This document shows, piece after piece, positions 26,082-34,096 of a stretch of 64,000 nt of DNA. This DNA comes from JADHLJ01 sp038116915 (GTDB lineage: Bacteria; Pseudomonadota; Alphaproteobacteria; Thalassobaculales; Thalassobaculaceae): NCBI GenBank assembly GCA_038116915.1, contig JAYOEU010000004.1, positions 1 to 64,000 on the forward strand, read 5' to 3'. Position numbers and translations under genes: made by a program. How positions within the stretch are numbered: position 1 is the first letter of the stretch; each line of letters begins with the position of its first letter. Under the pieces are notes generated by a model. It was not told the origin of the DNA. It ran no database searches and worked only from the letters and a program-made list of their open reading frames with translations.

Positions 26082-27493
26082 TCCTGCTCGTGCGGCGCCC
26101 GCTTGGCGCCAAGCGCGACCCGCGCCCCGCCGATCACCGCGATCAGCAGCGCCGGAGACAGCCCGGCATAGATCCAAAAGGCAACCGTGCGGGCGGTTTC
26201 GACCGAAAGCGTCGCCGAGAACCCCTTCGCGTTCGCCACCAGTCCGGCGGCGGCGGAACCGAAGGCGATGCCGATCGACTGCATGGTCGGCATCACCGAG
26301 GTGACCCGGTTGCGGTCGGCCTCGCCGGCCGCTTCCAGAACGAAGCGGCCGACATGTCCCCAGGCGAGCCCGATGCCGAAACCGATGACGGTAATGGCGA
26401 CGACGGCGGCCCAAACCGGACCCGATGGGAGAAAAAGGCCGACGCCGAACAGGCCAGCGCCAGTCAAGAGCGGCCCCAGCGCACAGGCAAGCCGGCTGCC
26501 GACTCGTCCGGCTCCGGAAAACACGATCGCGGCGATCGTCCAGCTCATCGATTGCGCGGTCACGATGAAGCCTGTCGTGATGACCGGAATGTCGTGGATC
26601 ACCCGGAACAGCAACGGTCCGTAGATCGACGTGGTCGCGGTCGCGAAACAGACGCCGAAGACGTACAGCACTCCCGAACCGAGCACCGTGCCGGGCCGGA
26701 ACATGTCCCTTGGAAACAGCGGTGTGTCGGCTCGCCGCTCGAGGATGATGGTCAGGGCAAAGCACAGCGCGCTTAGGGCAAGGGGCAGGCCGCTGCCGCC
26801 GGGCAAGTCGAATTTTCCGGCGGTGCCCAGGAGCAGCGCCGAGCCGCCGAGCAGCGCGAGCCGGAAAACCGGTGTCCAGCTTCCGATCTTCTCGCCGCCG
26901 CCGCCCGCGGGGATCGCGCGGAGCGAAAGCATGACGAACAGGCCGGCGGCGATCACCATCGCGCCGAAACCCCAGCGCCAGACGCCGTATTCGGCGAAGA
27001 TACCGCCGATCAGGGGGCCGGCCAGCGCGGCGACACCCCATCCTCCGGAAACCACCGCGAACATCCGGGCCCAGGACGCGGGCGGGAACAGGTCGCGGAC
27101 CATGCCGTGGGAATAGGCCGTCAGGAGCCCGGCGCCCAGCCCCTGAATCGTGCGGCCGACCAGCACGATCTCCATCTCCGGCGCCAACGCCGTCACGCCG
27201 CTTCCGAGCGCGAATCCGATGGCGGCGATCACCATCGAGGTTCTGGCGCCGAGCTTGGCTTTCAGGATGCCGCCGGCCGCTGAGCTCACGATCGAGGAAA
27301 CGACGAACAATGTCGTCGCCCAACTCAACAGCGGCAGGCCGCCGATATCGGCGACGACGCTCGGCGACAGGGTGGCGAAGATGAAGAAATTCGTGGCATG
27401 CAGGGCGATGCTCAGCGCCAGGGTGACGGTCGCGACGCGATAGTCGGCGGACAGCAATTCTCCCCAACCCAATGCCTGATCCCGGCTGCTCAT
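26078..27493 (-). CDS. MFS transporter (DHA2-like drug exporter type)
   Basis: A 471-residue membrane protein with about fourteen hydrophobic segments. It shows GRTIQGLGAGLLTAYSHGMV in the loop after helix 4 and GGWGVAALAGPLIGGIFAEY, which matches motif C of antiporters (GPxxGG). It probably exports a small compound. ATG at 27493 is preferred since AAGGA lies eight bases upstream. It is divergent from a SufR-like regulator with two CAAG-N6-CTTG sites in the shared 103-base gap, so the regulator probably controls it. Its stop overlaps that of the ligase. Confidence 0.87.
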   Translation of the reverse strand: MSSRDQALGWGELLSADYRVATVTLALSIALHATNFFIFATLSPSVVADIGGLPLLSWATTLFVVSSIVSSAAGGILKAKLGARTSMVIAAIGFALGSGVTALAPEMEIVLVGRTIQGLGAGLLTAYSHGMVRDLFPPASWARMFAVVSGGWGVAALAGPLIGGIFAEYGVWRWGFGAMVIAAGLFVMLSLRAIPAGGGGEKIGSWTPVFRLALLGGSALLLGTAGKFDLPGGSGLPLALSALCFALTIILERRADTPLFPRDMFRPGTVLGSGVLYVFGVCFATATTSIYGPLLFRVIHDIPVITTGFIVTAQSMSWTIAAIVFSGAGRVGSRLACALGPLLTGAGLFGVGLFLPSGPVWAAVVAITVIGFGIGLAWGHVGRFVLEAAGEADRNRVTSVMPTMQSIGIAFGSAAAGLVANAKGFSATLSVETARTVAFWIYAGLSPALLIAVIGGARVALGAKRAPHEQD

Positions 27494-27505
27494 GCGGAAA
27501 TCCTT

Positions 27506-27525
27506 AATCAAGTAATTTCTTGATT
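27506..27525. promoter_or_regulatory. Operator 1: AATCAAG-N6-CTTGATT palindrome
   Basis: A perfect 7-6-7 inverted repeat just ahead of the MFS start. It shares its CAAG-N6-CTTG core and spacing with a second site 39 bases away and is likely bound by the adjacent regulator. Confidence 0.6.
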
Positions 27526-27547
27526 ATCTGTTACGGCCACGAAATAG

Positions 27548-27561
27548 CAAGATTAAACTTG
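27548..27561. promoter_or_regulatory. Operator 2: CAAG-N6-CTTG palindrome
   Basis: This is a second copy of the CAAG-N6-CTTG core, in an AT-rich stretch that likely contains the promoters. It lies 36 bases before the regulator start. The same architecture (CAAC-N6-GTTG) is known for cyanobacterial SufR. Confidence 0.55.
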
Positions 27562-27596
27562 ATAATCGGCATCGACGCATCAATCTTGAAGGTACC

Positions 27597-28223
27597 ATGT
27601 CCGACCGATCCGCCGACCGCATTCTTTTTTCCCTCAAGACTCAGGGTCCCCGTGCCATTGGTGACCTGGGCAAGGATCTGGACATCACGCCCGAGGCCGC
27701 GCGCCAGCATCTGGTGCGGTTGCATGACGAGGGCCTGGTCCAGACCTCCGAGGAACGCCAGCCCAAGGGACGCCCGAAAAAGCTCTGGCGCCTGACCGAG
27801 GCGGGGCACGGGCGGTTTCCGGACCGGCACGGCCGGCTCACCATGGATCTGATCCGCACGGTGCGGGCAACTTTCGGCGAGGCGGGGCTGGAAAAGCTGA
27901 TCGCGGCGCGCGAGGCGGATACCCTGTCGATGTATCGCGATGCGATGGCCGGAGCCGCAAGCCTGGCCGAGAAGGTGGAGCGGCTCGCGGGAATCCGCTC
28001 CGAGGAAGGCTATATGGCGGAATGGGAGGCGGATGCGGGCGGGTCCTTCGTTCTGATCGAAAATCACTGCCCGATCTGTGCCGCCGCCGCGACCTGTCAG
28101 AATTTCTGCCGGGCGGAACTGGAGATCTTTTCCCATGTCCTCGGTCCCGACTGCACGGTCGAGCGGACCGAATATGTCCTTACCGGCGCAAGGCGATGCG
28201 CCTATCGGGTGACGCCGTCATGA
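27597..28223 (+). CDS. SufR-like winged-helix regulator with six cysteines
   Basis: A 208-residue DeoR/SufR-type regulator. An N-terminal winged helix covers residues 8-65 (LGKDLDITPEAARQHLVRLH as recognition region) and leads to a helical dimerisation part. The C-terminal domain holds NHCPICAAAATCQNFC with Cys158, 161, 167 and 171, plus Cys186 and Cys201. SufR-type proteins bind a [4Fe-4S] cluster through such cysteines and repress DNA sites with dyad symmetry. Its target here is likely the divergent MFS gene and itself. The ligand may be iron-sulfur state or a metal; that is inferred from the residues. It overlaps the next small gene by ATGA. Confidence 0.78.
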   Translation: MSDRSADRILFSLKTQGPRAIGDLGKDLDITPEAARQHLVRLHDEGLVQTSEERQPKGRPKKLWRLTEAGHGRFPDRHGRLTMDLIRTVRATFGEAGLEKLIAAREADTLSMYRDAMAGAASLAEKVERLAGIRSEEGYMAEWEADAGGSFVLIENHCPICAAAATCQNFCRAELEIFSHVLGPDCTVERTEYVLTGARRCAYRVTPS

Positions 28224-28483
28224 TTTCCCCCCGACGCAGCAAGCAGCGCGCGAAAAGCGCCCGGATGATGATGCAGCGGCCGAAACCGATCGGCATCGGC
28301 CATAATATGGGCCCGCCCTTCGAGGAGGCCTATTACACCTATGTCTGGAAGAAGAAGGTGGCCGAGGCGTGGAAGACGCCGGACCGCCTGATCATCGAGC
28401 GCCGGGCGAGTCGCGCCGCCGAACTTGGCATGACCTATCGCGCCTACACGCTTGAGATCCTGGAACGCGGGCGTCACCTGTAG
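28220..28483 (+). CDS. Small basic protein with GIGHNMGPP motif
   Basis: An 87-residue protein. A basic N terminus (ISPRRSKQRAKSARMMMQR) is followed by PIGIGHNMGPPFEEAYYTY, then VWKKKVAEAWKTPDRLIIE and a helical C terminus. The GIGHNMGPP segment occurs in several small alphaproteobacterial proteins of unknown function. Its ATG overlaps the stop of the SufR-like regulator, so the two are coupled. Nothing suggests an enzymatic role. The reading frame extends upstream, but only this start fits the coupling. Confidence 0.65.
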   Translation: MISPRRSKQRAKSARMMMQRPKPIGIGHNMGPPFEEAYYTYVWKKKVAEAWKTPDRLIIERRASRAAELGMTYRAYTLEILERGRHL

Positions 28484-28516
28484 GGCGCGGAACGGGCATG
28501 GCGGCCACGGCTCCGC

Positions 28517-31258
28517 TCAGGTGCTGCTCAGAAATTCCGCCGTCTCCGCGACCGCCTCGGCGAGCCCGCAACGTTTGACGGGGGTGCCGTCCGGGAACGC
28601 GCCGAGCAGGCGGCTCGGCATCATCGGGTCCAGCAGGGTGAAGACGCCCCGGTCGCCGGCTCTGCGGATCAGGCGGCCGAAAGCCTGTTTCAGCTTCAGC
28701 CGGGTCAGCATGTCGGTATAGGCGCCGCCGCCGAACGCCGCCCGCCGGGCCCGGTACAGGATGTTGGGGCGCGGCCACGGAACCCGGTCGAAGGCGATCA
28801 GACGCAGGGAGCGGCCGGGCACGTCGACGCCGTCGCGTACCGCGTCGGTGCCGAGGAGACAGGCGTCTTCCTCAGCCCGGAAGATATCGATCAGCGTCGC
28901 AAGGTCCAGTCCGTCCACATGCTGGGCATAGAGCGCGAGGCCGGCCTCGTCGAGCGGTCCCGAGATCCGGCCGTGCACGCCGCGCAGCCGCTGGATCGCG
29001 GTGAACAGGCCGAGCGCGCCGCCACCGGAGGCGAGGAACAGTTCGCGATAGGCGGCGGCAACCTGATCCAGATCGTCCTTGCGCACATCGCCGATGATGA
29101 ACACGCGGGTCTGGGCCGCATAATCGAAGGGCGAGGCGACGGCGGCCCGCACCGCGGGCGCCGGCAGATGCAGGGCGCCGGTCCGCTGTTCCGCCGCCAG
29201 CCAGTCGGCCTCGGCCTCGCCGGAGGCGTCGCGCAGGGTTGCCGACGTGATCACCACCCCGTGGGCCGGGCGCAGAACCGTTTCATGCAGCGGAATCGTC
29301 GGGTCGAGCCAATGGCGCCGCATGCCGATATCGGCGTCGCGCCCGTCGATGCGGTCGATCTCGAACCAGTCGACGAATTCCTCGGGCGTCGCCTGATCGA
29401 GCGAGCCGAGCATGGATTTCCAGGCCCCGATCATGACTTCGCCGCGCCGGGTGAGGGAGCGCATGACCGCTTCGGTCCGCATCCGGGTCGAGGTGTCCAG
29501 GTCCTTTGCTTCGTCCTCCAGGGTCGCGGCGAGAAGCTTGCGCATGGCGAGCATCGGCTTGAGCAGCCGCGTCAACGCCGAATCCAGATCCGCCGCCGCC
29601 TCCAGCAGGCCGTCCACCGGCGGCTTGGCGTCGGTCTCCAGCGAGTACGGACTGTCCGCCTGCTCGCTGCGGGCGTAGATCTGCTGGCGCACCCGGGCGA
29701 GAAAGATCTCCGCCGGACCGTTCGGCTGATCGTCGGCGAGGCGGTTCACCCAGCCGTCATTGGGCAGGGCGCGGGCGGCGGACAGGATCTCGTCCAGCGC
29801 CGCCAACGCCTCGGGGACATCGGCGATCAGATCCTCCACCCGGCGCTTCAAACCCCGAGCCCGGCCCGACCGGCGTCCCTCGGCGCCGGTCAGCCAGCGC
29901 CGCAACTCCGCTGTTTCGGCGCCGCTCAAATGGGCGCAGAAGGCGCCGTCGGCGGCATCGAAGATGTGGTGACCCTCATCGAAGACATAGCGGATCGGCA
30001 AGTGCGTGTCGTCCACCCCGCCCAGGGCCGCCTGGATCATCACCAGCGCATGGTTCGCGATGACGATCTCGGCCCGCCGGGCCATGCGCACGGACTTTTC
30101 GATGTAGCATTTGTGGTAATGCGAGCAGGCGGAATAGATGCATTCGCCGCGCCGGTCGGCGAGACCCAGGGTTCGCCCCCGTCCGAGGAGATCGGACAGC
30201 CAGGCCGGAAAGTCGCCGCCCATCATGTCGCCGTCCCTGGTGGCCGCCGCCCAGCGCGCCATCAGACCGATCGCGGTGCCGTATTGCGGCGCCATCGCGA
30301 GGGTCCGCGTCGCTTCCTCCAGGTTGAGCAGGCAGAGATAGTTCTCGCGGCCCTTGCGGATCACCACCTTGCGGGACTTGCGCACCGGCTCCGGATGCAG
30401 ACGGTCAAGCTCGCCGTCGATCTGATGCTGCAGGTTGCGGGTATAGGTGGAAAACCAGACCGCGCCGCCGTTCTTTTCAGCCCACACGCTGGCCGGCGCG
30501 ACATAGCCGAGAGTCTTGCCGACACCGGTTCCGGCCTCGGCCAGCACCACCTTCGGTTCGTCCTGGCGCTCGCGCGGATGGAAGGCTCCGGCGACGGCGG
30601 AGGCATAGTCCGCCTGGCTCGGCCGGGCCTCGGCGCCGTCTCCGAGAAGCCGCGCCAGCCGGGTCCGTGCCTCCTCGTTTCCCACCGGCTCGTTGCCGGC
30701 CGGCGGTTCCGGGGCATGCTCCGACCATTCCGCGAGCCGCCGCCATATATCGAGCCCGTGCACCCGTACCGGCCCAGAATTGGGCGTGGCGTCGATGCCG
30801 AGCGCCTCCAGGATCAGCGGCGCCCAGGGCCAGCCGCAATCGTTCATCACCCGCGCGATCGGCTCGGCGGTTCTGTCCTCGCGGTTGTCGGCGATTTCAT
30901 CGAGCAGCAGTTCCGCGATCCTCGGCAGGATCAGCGCCTCGTCGACATGGGTCTCCGGCAGCGGCAGATCGAAGGCGCAGGCGAGCCCTCGAGGTGTCGG
31001 CAGGCAGAATTGCGCCGGCCGCGCGAAGGCGAAAAGTTCCAGAACGTCATAGGCGGCGAACCGGTCGCAGTTCAGCCGCCGCGTCGCCGCGCGGGCATGG
31101 CAGACCAGGGGCGGCATGCCGCGGGCCCTGAGCGCCGCCGCGTCCCGGGTCAGTTCCTCGACCTCGCCGTCGCCGGACAGCCAGACGCAGGTCTTGGGCG
31201 CCGGCCACAGCACCGGCGGCGGCCATGAGGCGCGGGCTTTTGGGTCAGCCTGGTTCAT
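28517..31258 (-). CDS. DinG-type ATP-dependent DNA helicase
   Basis: A 913-residue superfamily 2 helicase with an XPD/DinG layout. Walker A EAGTGVGKT is at 241-249 and the Walker B box is DEGHH at 427-431. Between them lie Cys309, Cys373, Cys378 and Cys384, in the positions of the iron-sulfur cluster domain that couples DNA melting to ATP use. The C-terminal helicase half includes TSATLRDASGEAE and GTDAVRDGVDVPGRSLR. The N-terminal 190 residues form an extra domain that could be an exonuclease-like or accessory region, but I do not recognise it. The start at 31258 is not supported by a strong ribosome site. Confidence 0.85.
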   Translation of the reverse strand: MNQADPKARASWPPPVLWPAPKTCVWLSGDGEVEELTRDAAALRARGMPPLVCHARAATRRLNCDRFAAYDVLELFAFARPAQFCLPTPRGLACAFDLPLPETHVDEALILPRIAELLLDEIADNREDRTAEPIARVMNDCGWPWAPLILEALGIDATPNSGPVRVHGLDIWRRLAEWSEHAPEPPAGNEPVGNEEARTRLARLLGDGAEARPSQADYASAVAGAFHPRERQDEPKVVLAEAGTGVGKTLGYVAPASVWAEKNGGAVWFSTYTRNLQHQIDGELDRLHPEPVRKSRKVVIRKGRENYLCLLNLEEATRTLAMAPQYGTAIGLMARWAAATRDGDMMGGDFPAWLSDLLGRGRTLGLADRRGECIYSACSHYHKCYIEKSVRMARRAEIVIANHALVMIQAALGGVDDTHLPIRYVFDEGHHIFDAADGAFCAHLSGAETAELRRWLTGAEGRRSGRARGLKRRVEDLIADVPEALAALDEILSAARALPNDGWVNRLADDQPNGPAEIFLARVRQQIYARSEQADSPYSLETDAKPPVDGLLEAAADLDSALTRLLKPMLAMRKLLAATLEDEAKDLDTSTRMRTEAVMRSLTRRGEVMIGAWKSMLGSLDQATPEEFVDWFEIDRIDGRDADIGMRRHWLDPTIPLHETVLRPAHGVVITSATLRDASGEAEADWLAAEQRTGALHLPAPAVRAAVASPFDYAAQTRVFIIGDVRKDDLDQVAAAYRELFLASGGGALGLFTAIQRLRGVHGRISGPLDEAGLALYAQHVDGLDLATLIDIFRAEEDACLLGTDAVRDGVDVPGRSLRLIAFDRVPWPRPNILYRARRAAFGGGAYTDMLTRLKLKQAFGRLIRRAGDRGVFTLLDPMMPSRLLGAFPDGTPVKRCGLAEAVAETAEFLSST

Positions 31259-31326
31259 AGTGCCGTGTATCAAGTCCCCGCGCGCTTTGCCAGGGTGGCG
31301 AGCGGCAACGGTCATCGCCTTATGAC

Positions 31327-31436
31327 AGGACCCTTCGAGACAGCACTTCGTGCTTCCTCGGGGTGAGCCCATTGATGAAGTCGTTGCTCACCCTGAGGAG
31401 CCGTCCTCGGACGGCGTCTCGAAGGGTCCTGTCAGG
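31327..31436. repeat. Palindromic repeat, CCTTCGAGAC family, copy 2
   Basis: GACAGGACCCTTCGAGAC at the left end is exactly complementary to GTCTCGAAGGGTCCTGTC at the right end, an 18-base terminal inverted repeat. Inner arms also pair (GGGTGAGC / GCTCACCC). It lies between the divergent helicase and Lrp genes and probably overlaps their upstream regions. It is the cleanest of the three copies. Confidence 0.8.
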
Positions 31437-31509
31437 CAAATATTCGAGGTTGATCTCTTATTCCCGAAATTGTGCGAGACTAGGCCCACAAAGGCTGACG
31501 GGAGCCAAG

Positions 31510-31959
31510 ATGGACGCGACGGACCTTGCCATCATCGCGTTGCTGCAGCGCGACGGGCGCATGCCGCTTGCCCGGATCGGCGAGGCGGTCGGGCTCTCGA
31601 CCTCGGCCGTCAATGACCGGCTGAAGGCGTTGCGGGAACGCGGAGTCATCTCGGGAACCACGGTGATCGTGGATCCGGCGAAGGTCGGCTTGGGCGTGCT
31701 GGCCTTCATTTCCGTGCTGATCGACTGGAGCACCCACAACAAGGCGTTCAGCCGGGCCGTCCGCGACATGCCGGAAGTTCTGGAATGCCATCACGTCACC
31801 GGCGATTGGTCGTATCTCCTCAAGGTCCGGACCCGCGACAATGACGGCCTTGAAGACCTGATCTCCAACCGGATCAAGGCACTGCCCGGCGTCACCCGCA
31901 GCGAAACCATATTCGCCGTTTCGACCGACAAGGAAACCACCCAATTGCCGATCGGGTGA
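31510..31959 (+). CDS. Lrp/AsnC family transcriptional regulator
   Basis: A 149-residue Lrp-type regulator. An N-terminal HTH (MDATDLAIIALLQRDGRMPLA with LSTSAVNDRLKALRERGVI) is followed by a RAM effector domain, with VLECHHVTGDWSYLLKVRTRD and the closing PGVTRSETIFAVSTDKETTQLP. ATG at 31510 has GGGAG six bases upstream; the longer frame runs into the palindromic repeat and is not likely. These proteins sense amino acids. The next gene to the right, metZ, is convergent, so no target can be named, although amino acid metabolism fits. Confidence 0.87.
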   Translation: MDATDLAIIALLQRDGRMPLARIGEAVGLSTSAVNDRLKALRERGVISGTTVIVDPAKVGLGVLAFISVLIDWSTHNKAFSRAVRDMPEVLECHHVTGDWSYLLKVRTRDNDGLEDLISNRIKALPGVTRSETIFAVSTDKETTQLPIG

Positions 31960-31971
31960 GCCGGCGGCTTC

Positions 31972-33189
31972 CTACGCCGCGCGGACGGTGCCGACGCGCG
32001 CGGCTTTTTCCAGCGCCTGTTCCAGATCCTCGAGCAGGTCGTCGGCGTCCTCCAGCCCGGCGGAGATCCTCGCGAAACCCTCGGTGATGCCGAGTTTCGC
32101 GCGGTCCTCCTCGGGCATCGCCCGGTGGGTGGTGGTGGCCGGGTGAGTGACCAAGCTTTTGGAATCGCCGAGATTGTTCGAGATATCGACGATGCGCAGA
32201 TTGTCGAGCAAGGCGAAGGCCGCCGCCTTGCCGCCGGCGACCTCGAACGAGACGACGGTGCCGAAATCGCTCATCTGCGCCTTGGCCAGCGCATGCTGGG
32301 GATGGCTCTCAAGGCCCGGATACAGCACGCGCGTGACCGCCGGATGCGCCTCCAGATACTGGGCGATGCGGAAGGCCGTGCGGCACTGCCGCTCGACCCT
32401 GAGGTCCAGGGTTTCCAGCCCCTTGAGAAGAGTCCAGGCATTGTATGGGCTGAGCGCCGGGCCGGTATGCCGGACATAGTGCAGCAGCACGTCGTCGTGG
32501 AATGCCTGGCTGCACAGGATCGCGCCGCCGAGGCAACGCCCCTGGCCGTCGATATGCTTGGTGCCGGAATAAACCGACACATCGGCCCCGAGACGGATCG
32601 GCTGCTGCAGGAGCGGGGTGGAAAAGACATTGTCGACCACCACCCGGGCTCCGGCGTCGTGGGCCAGTTTGATCACCGCCGGAAGATCGATGATCTCCAA
32701 AGTCGGATTTGACGGGGTTTCAAGGAAGATGCAGGCCGCTCCACCTTTCAGGGCATCGCGCCATTGATTGAGATCGGTGCCGTCGACCAGCGTGGTCCGG
32801 ACCCCGAATTTCGGCAGGATGTTGGTCACGATCTGATGGCAGGAGCCGAACAGCGCCCGGCTTGCCACCAAGTGGTCGCCGGCCTTGAGCTGGCTGGCCA
32901 GCGCGGCATGCACGGCGGCCATGCCGCTGGCGGTGGCGAAACAGGCTTCGGCGCCTTCCAGGGCCTTCAGACGGTCCTCGAACATCGCGACCGTGGGGTT
33001 CCCGTAGCGTGAGTAGACGAAGCCGTCCTCCTCGCCCTTGAACCGCGCCTCGGCCGAGCCGGCGCTTTCATAGACGAAGCCGGATGTCAGGTAGAGCGCC
33101 TCGCAGGTCTCGCCGAAATCCGAACGGGTCAGGCCGCCTCGCACCAGCCGGGTCGCGGGCCGCCAATTGGCGGTGTGATCGGTTGTCAT
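31972..33189 (-). CDS. metZ: O-succinylhomoserine sulfhydrylase MetZ
   Basis: A 405-residue PLP enzyme of the Cys/Met-metabolism (cystathionine gamma-synthase) family. PLP-contact motifs are SRYGNPTV and ATASGMAAVHAAL; the PLP lysine is K211 in YSGTKHIDGQGR. The C-terminal EEDRAKLGITEGFARISAG closes the fold. It forms homocysteine from O-succinylhomoserine and sulfide, the key direct-sulfhydrylation step of methionine synthesis. Start at 33189 has AAGGA nine bases upstream. It follows a rhodanese and a small ORF behind two SAM-II-type aptamers, which independently supports a methionine role. Confidence 0.9.
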   Translation of the reverse strand: MTTDHTANWRPATRLVRGGLTRSDFGETCEALYLTSGFVYESAGSAEARFKGEEDGFVYSRYGNPTVAMFEDRLKALEGAEACFATASGMAAVHAALASQLKAGDHLVASRALFGSCHQIVTNILPKFGVRTTLVDGTDLNQWRDALKGGAACIFLETPSNPTLEIIDLPAVIKLAHDAGARVVVDNVFSTPLLQQPIRLGADVSVYSGTKHIDGQGRCLGGAILCSQAFHDDVLLHYVRHTGPALSPYNAWTLLKGLETLDLRVERQCRTAFRIAQYLEAHPAVTRVLYPGLESHPQHALAKAQMSDFGTVVSFEVAGGKAAAFALLDNLRIVDISNNLGDSKSLVTHPATTTHRAMPEEDRAKLGITEGFARISAGLEDADDLLEDLEQALEKAARVGTVRAA

Positions 33190-33206
33190 CGCAGATATTC
33201 CTTCTT

Positions 33207-33632
33207 TTAGCCTTGTGCCCAGGGCAACCCGCTGGCGCGCCAGCCGGAAACCGTGTTGCGGTGTCCGGCGGCGTCCTTCGGTCCCTCGAAGCCGTCTGAA
33301 ATGTTGAAACAGTGCTGGTAGCCGCGCTCGGTTAGCGCAATCGCCGCGTTCTTGGAGCGTTGCCCCGACCGGCACAGCAGCAGGACTACCTGATCCGGTG
33401 TCACGCCGGCCGCCGCGACATCGTCGACAAAGCCCTGATTGCGTTCCATGCCTGGAAAGGTCTGCCAGGAAATCAGCACCGGCTCGCGTCCGAGCCCCGA
33501 CAGGTCGGGGCGGCCGACGAACTCCCATTCCGGCGCCGAGCGAACATCGACAAGCACGGCGCGAGGATTGTCGCGGAGAATATCGGCCGCCTGCCGGCTA
33601 TCGACATCGCCGGCGTAGGTTGCGTCTGTCAT
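33207..33632 (-). CDS. Rhodanese domain sulfurtransferase
   Basis: A 141-residue single rhodanese domain. It starts with SRQAADILRDNPRAVLVDVR, the active-site loop reads LLCRSGQRS with Cys87, and it ends FEGPKDAAGHRNTVSGWRASG. It probably carries or donates persulfide sulfur. It lies 17 bases upstream of metZ and behind the SAM aptamers, so it may feed sulfide to MetZ, which is inference. The ATG at 33632 follows TGAAGGA of the preceding small ORF, suggesting coupled translation. Confidence 0.9.
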   Translation of the reverse strand: MTDATYAGDVDSRQAADILRDNPRAVLVDVRSAPEWEFVGRPDLSGLGREPVLISWQTFPGMERNQGFVDDVAAAGVTPDQVVLLLCRSGQRSKNAAIALTERGYQHCFNISDGFEGPKDAAGHRNTVSGWRASGLPWAQG

Positions 33633-33646
33633 TGATCTGCTATCCT

Positions 33647-33832
33647 TCAATAGGCCCACGAAGCGGAGCAGCAGTCACCTTGGTCCGCGTCCGGCGCCAT
33701 GGCGCGCGGGTTTTCGGTGGTTTCGGGCTGCGCGCCGGCATCGGTCCTGTGGAAGGATGCCCATGGGTTGACGCTGGCCCATCCGGTGGCGGGGGCAAGC
33801 GTGCGGGTCGGTACATGCCTGAACGGTATCAT
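33647..33832 (-). CDS. Small ORF (61 residues) directly under the second SAM aptamer
   Basis: A 61-codon ORF starting MIPFRHVPTRTLAPATGWAS and ending GDCCSASWAY, with a CysCys pair near the C terminus. It is the first ORF after the two SAM-II-type aptamers. Its ribosome site GGGAG (33842-33846) is nine bases before the ATG and is exactly the sequence that the upstream hairpin region can mask. The stop TGA joins AAGGA, the ribosome site of the rhodanese gene, so its translation could drive the operon. I do not recognise the product; it could be a functional small protein or a leader peptide. Confidence 0.6.
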   Translation of the reverse strand: MIPFRHVPTRTLAPATGWASVNPWASFHRTDAGAQPETTENPRAMAPDADQGDCCSASWAY

Positions 33833-33837
33833 GACGT

Positions 33838-33884
33838 AAGTCTCCCAAGCCGTTCGTTACGGGCCCACGGGAGACTTCCCGTGG
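33838..33884 (-). promoter_or_regulatory. Translational expression platform: hairpin vs anti-Shine-Dalgarno pairing
   Basis: CCACGGGA / TCCCGTGG form a perfect 8-bp hairpin (33865-33884). Within it, the 9 bases at 33869-33877 (AAGTCTCCC on the minus strand) are also fully complementary to GGGAGACTT at 33838-33846, which holds the ribosome site of the small ORF. The two pairings exclude each other. The hairpin also touches the 3' end of the second aptamer. Confidence 0.7.
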
Positions 33885-33934
33885 CGCTTTAGCGGTTGGT
33901 GACGCGGGCGCAAGCTGCCCTTCAAATCGCCGCG
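33884..33934 (-). promoter_or_regulatory. SAM-II-type riboswitch aptamer B (possibly SAM-V-like)
   Basis: On the minus strand the P1 arms CGCGG and CCGCG enclose GATTTGAAGGGCAGCTTGCG, followed by CACCAACCGCTAAAGCG. This keeps the GATTTGA, CAGCTTGCG and GCTAAAG core of SAM-II, but lacks the TTAAA linker seen in copy A. It may be a divergent SAM-II or the related SAM-V class. Confidence 0.72.
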
Positions 33935-34002
33935 GGTCCGTTCGGGTGGACCATTCCCTGGTTGAACCGCCGGGCTCCGTTTGGGGAGATCCGGTCGGCA
34001 TT

Positions 34003-34031
34003 AAAAAAGCCGTCGCGGCGAGCCGGACGGC
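34003..34031 (-). terminator. Intrinsic terminator after aptamer A
   Basis: GCCGTC and GACGGC form the stem around an 11-base loop, followed by TTTTTT on the minus strand. It begins five bases after the first aptamer, as expected for a transcription-controlling riboswitch. Confidence 0.75.
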
Positions 34032-34035
34032 GAGT

Positions 34036-34089
34036 CCCTCTTTAGCCGCATTTTTTAAGCGCCCGCAAGCTGATGATCAAATCGGCGCT
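34036..34089 (-). promoter_or_regulatory. SAM-II riboswitch aptamer A
   Basis: On the minus strand perfect P1 arms AGCGCC and GGCGCT enclose GATTTGATCATCAGCTTGCG, followed by TTAAAAAATGCGGCTAAAGA. This matches the SAM-II consensus core (GATTTGA, CTTGC, TTAAA, GCTAAAGA). SAM-II elements are common before metA and metZ genes in alphaproteobacteria, and here metZ is in the operon downstream. Confidence 0.85.
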
Positions 34090-34096
34090 GTCGACA

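Noticed and set aside
25542..27467. 641-codon leftward frame overlapping the MFS gene
   Set aside because: It is a frame-shifted shadow of the transporter and the ligase end; its residues are mostly Arg and Gly.
28919..31228. 769-codon open frame opposite the DinG-like helicase
   Set aside because: It is antisense to a helicase with all motifs in place, and the sequence resembles no protein.
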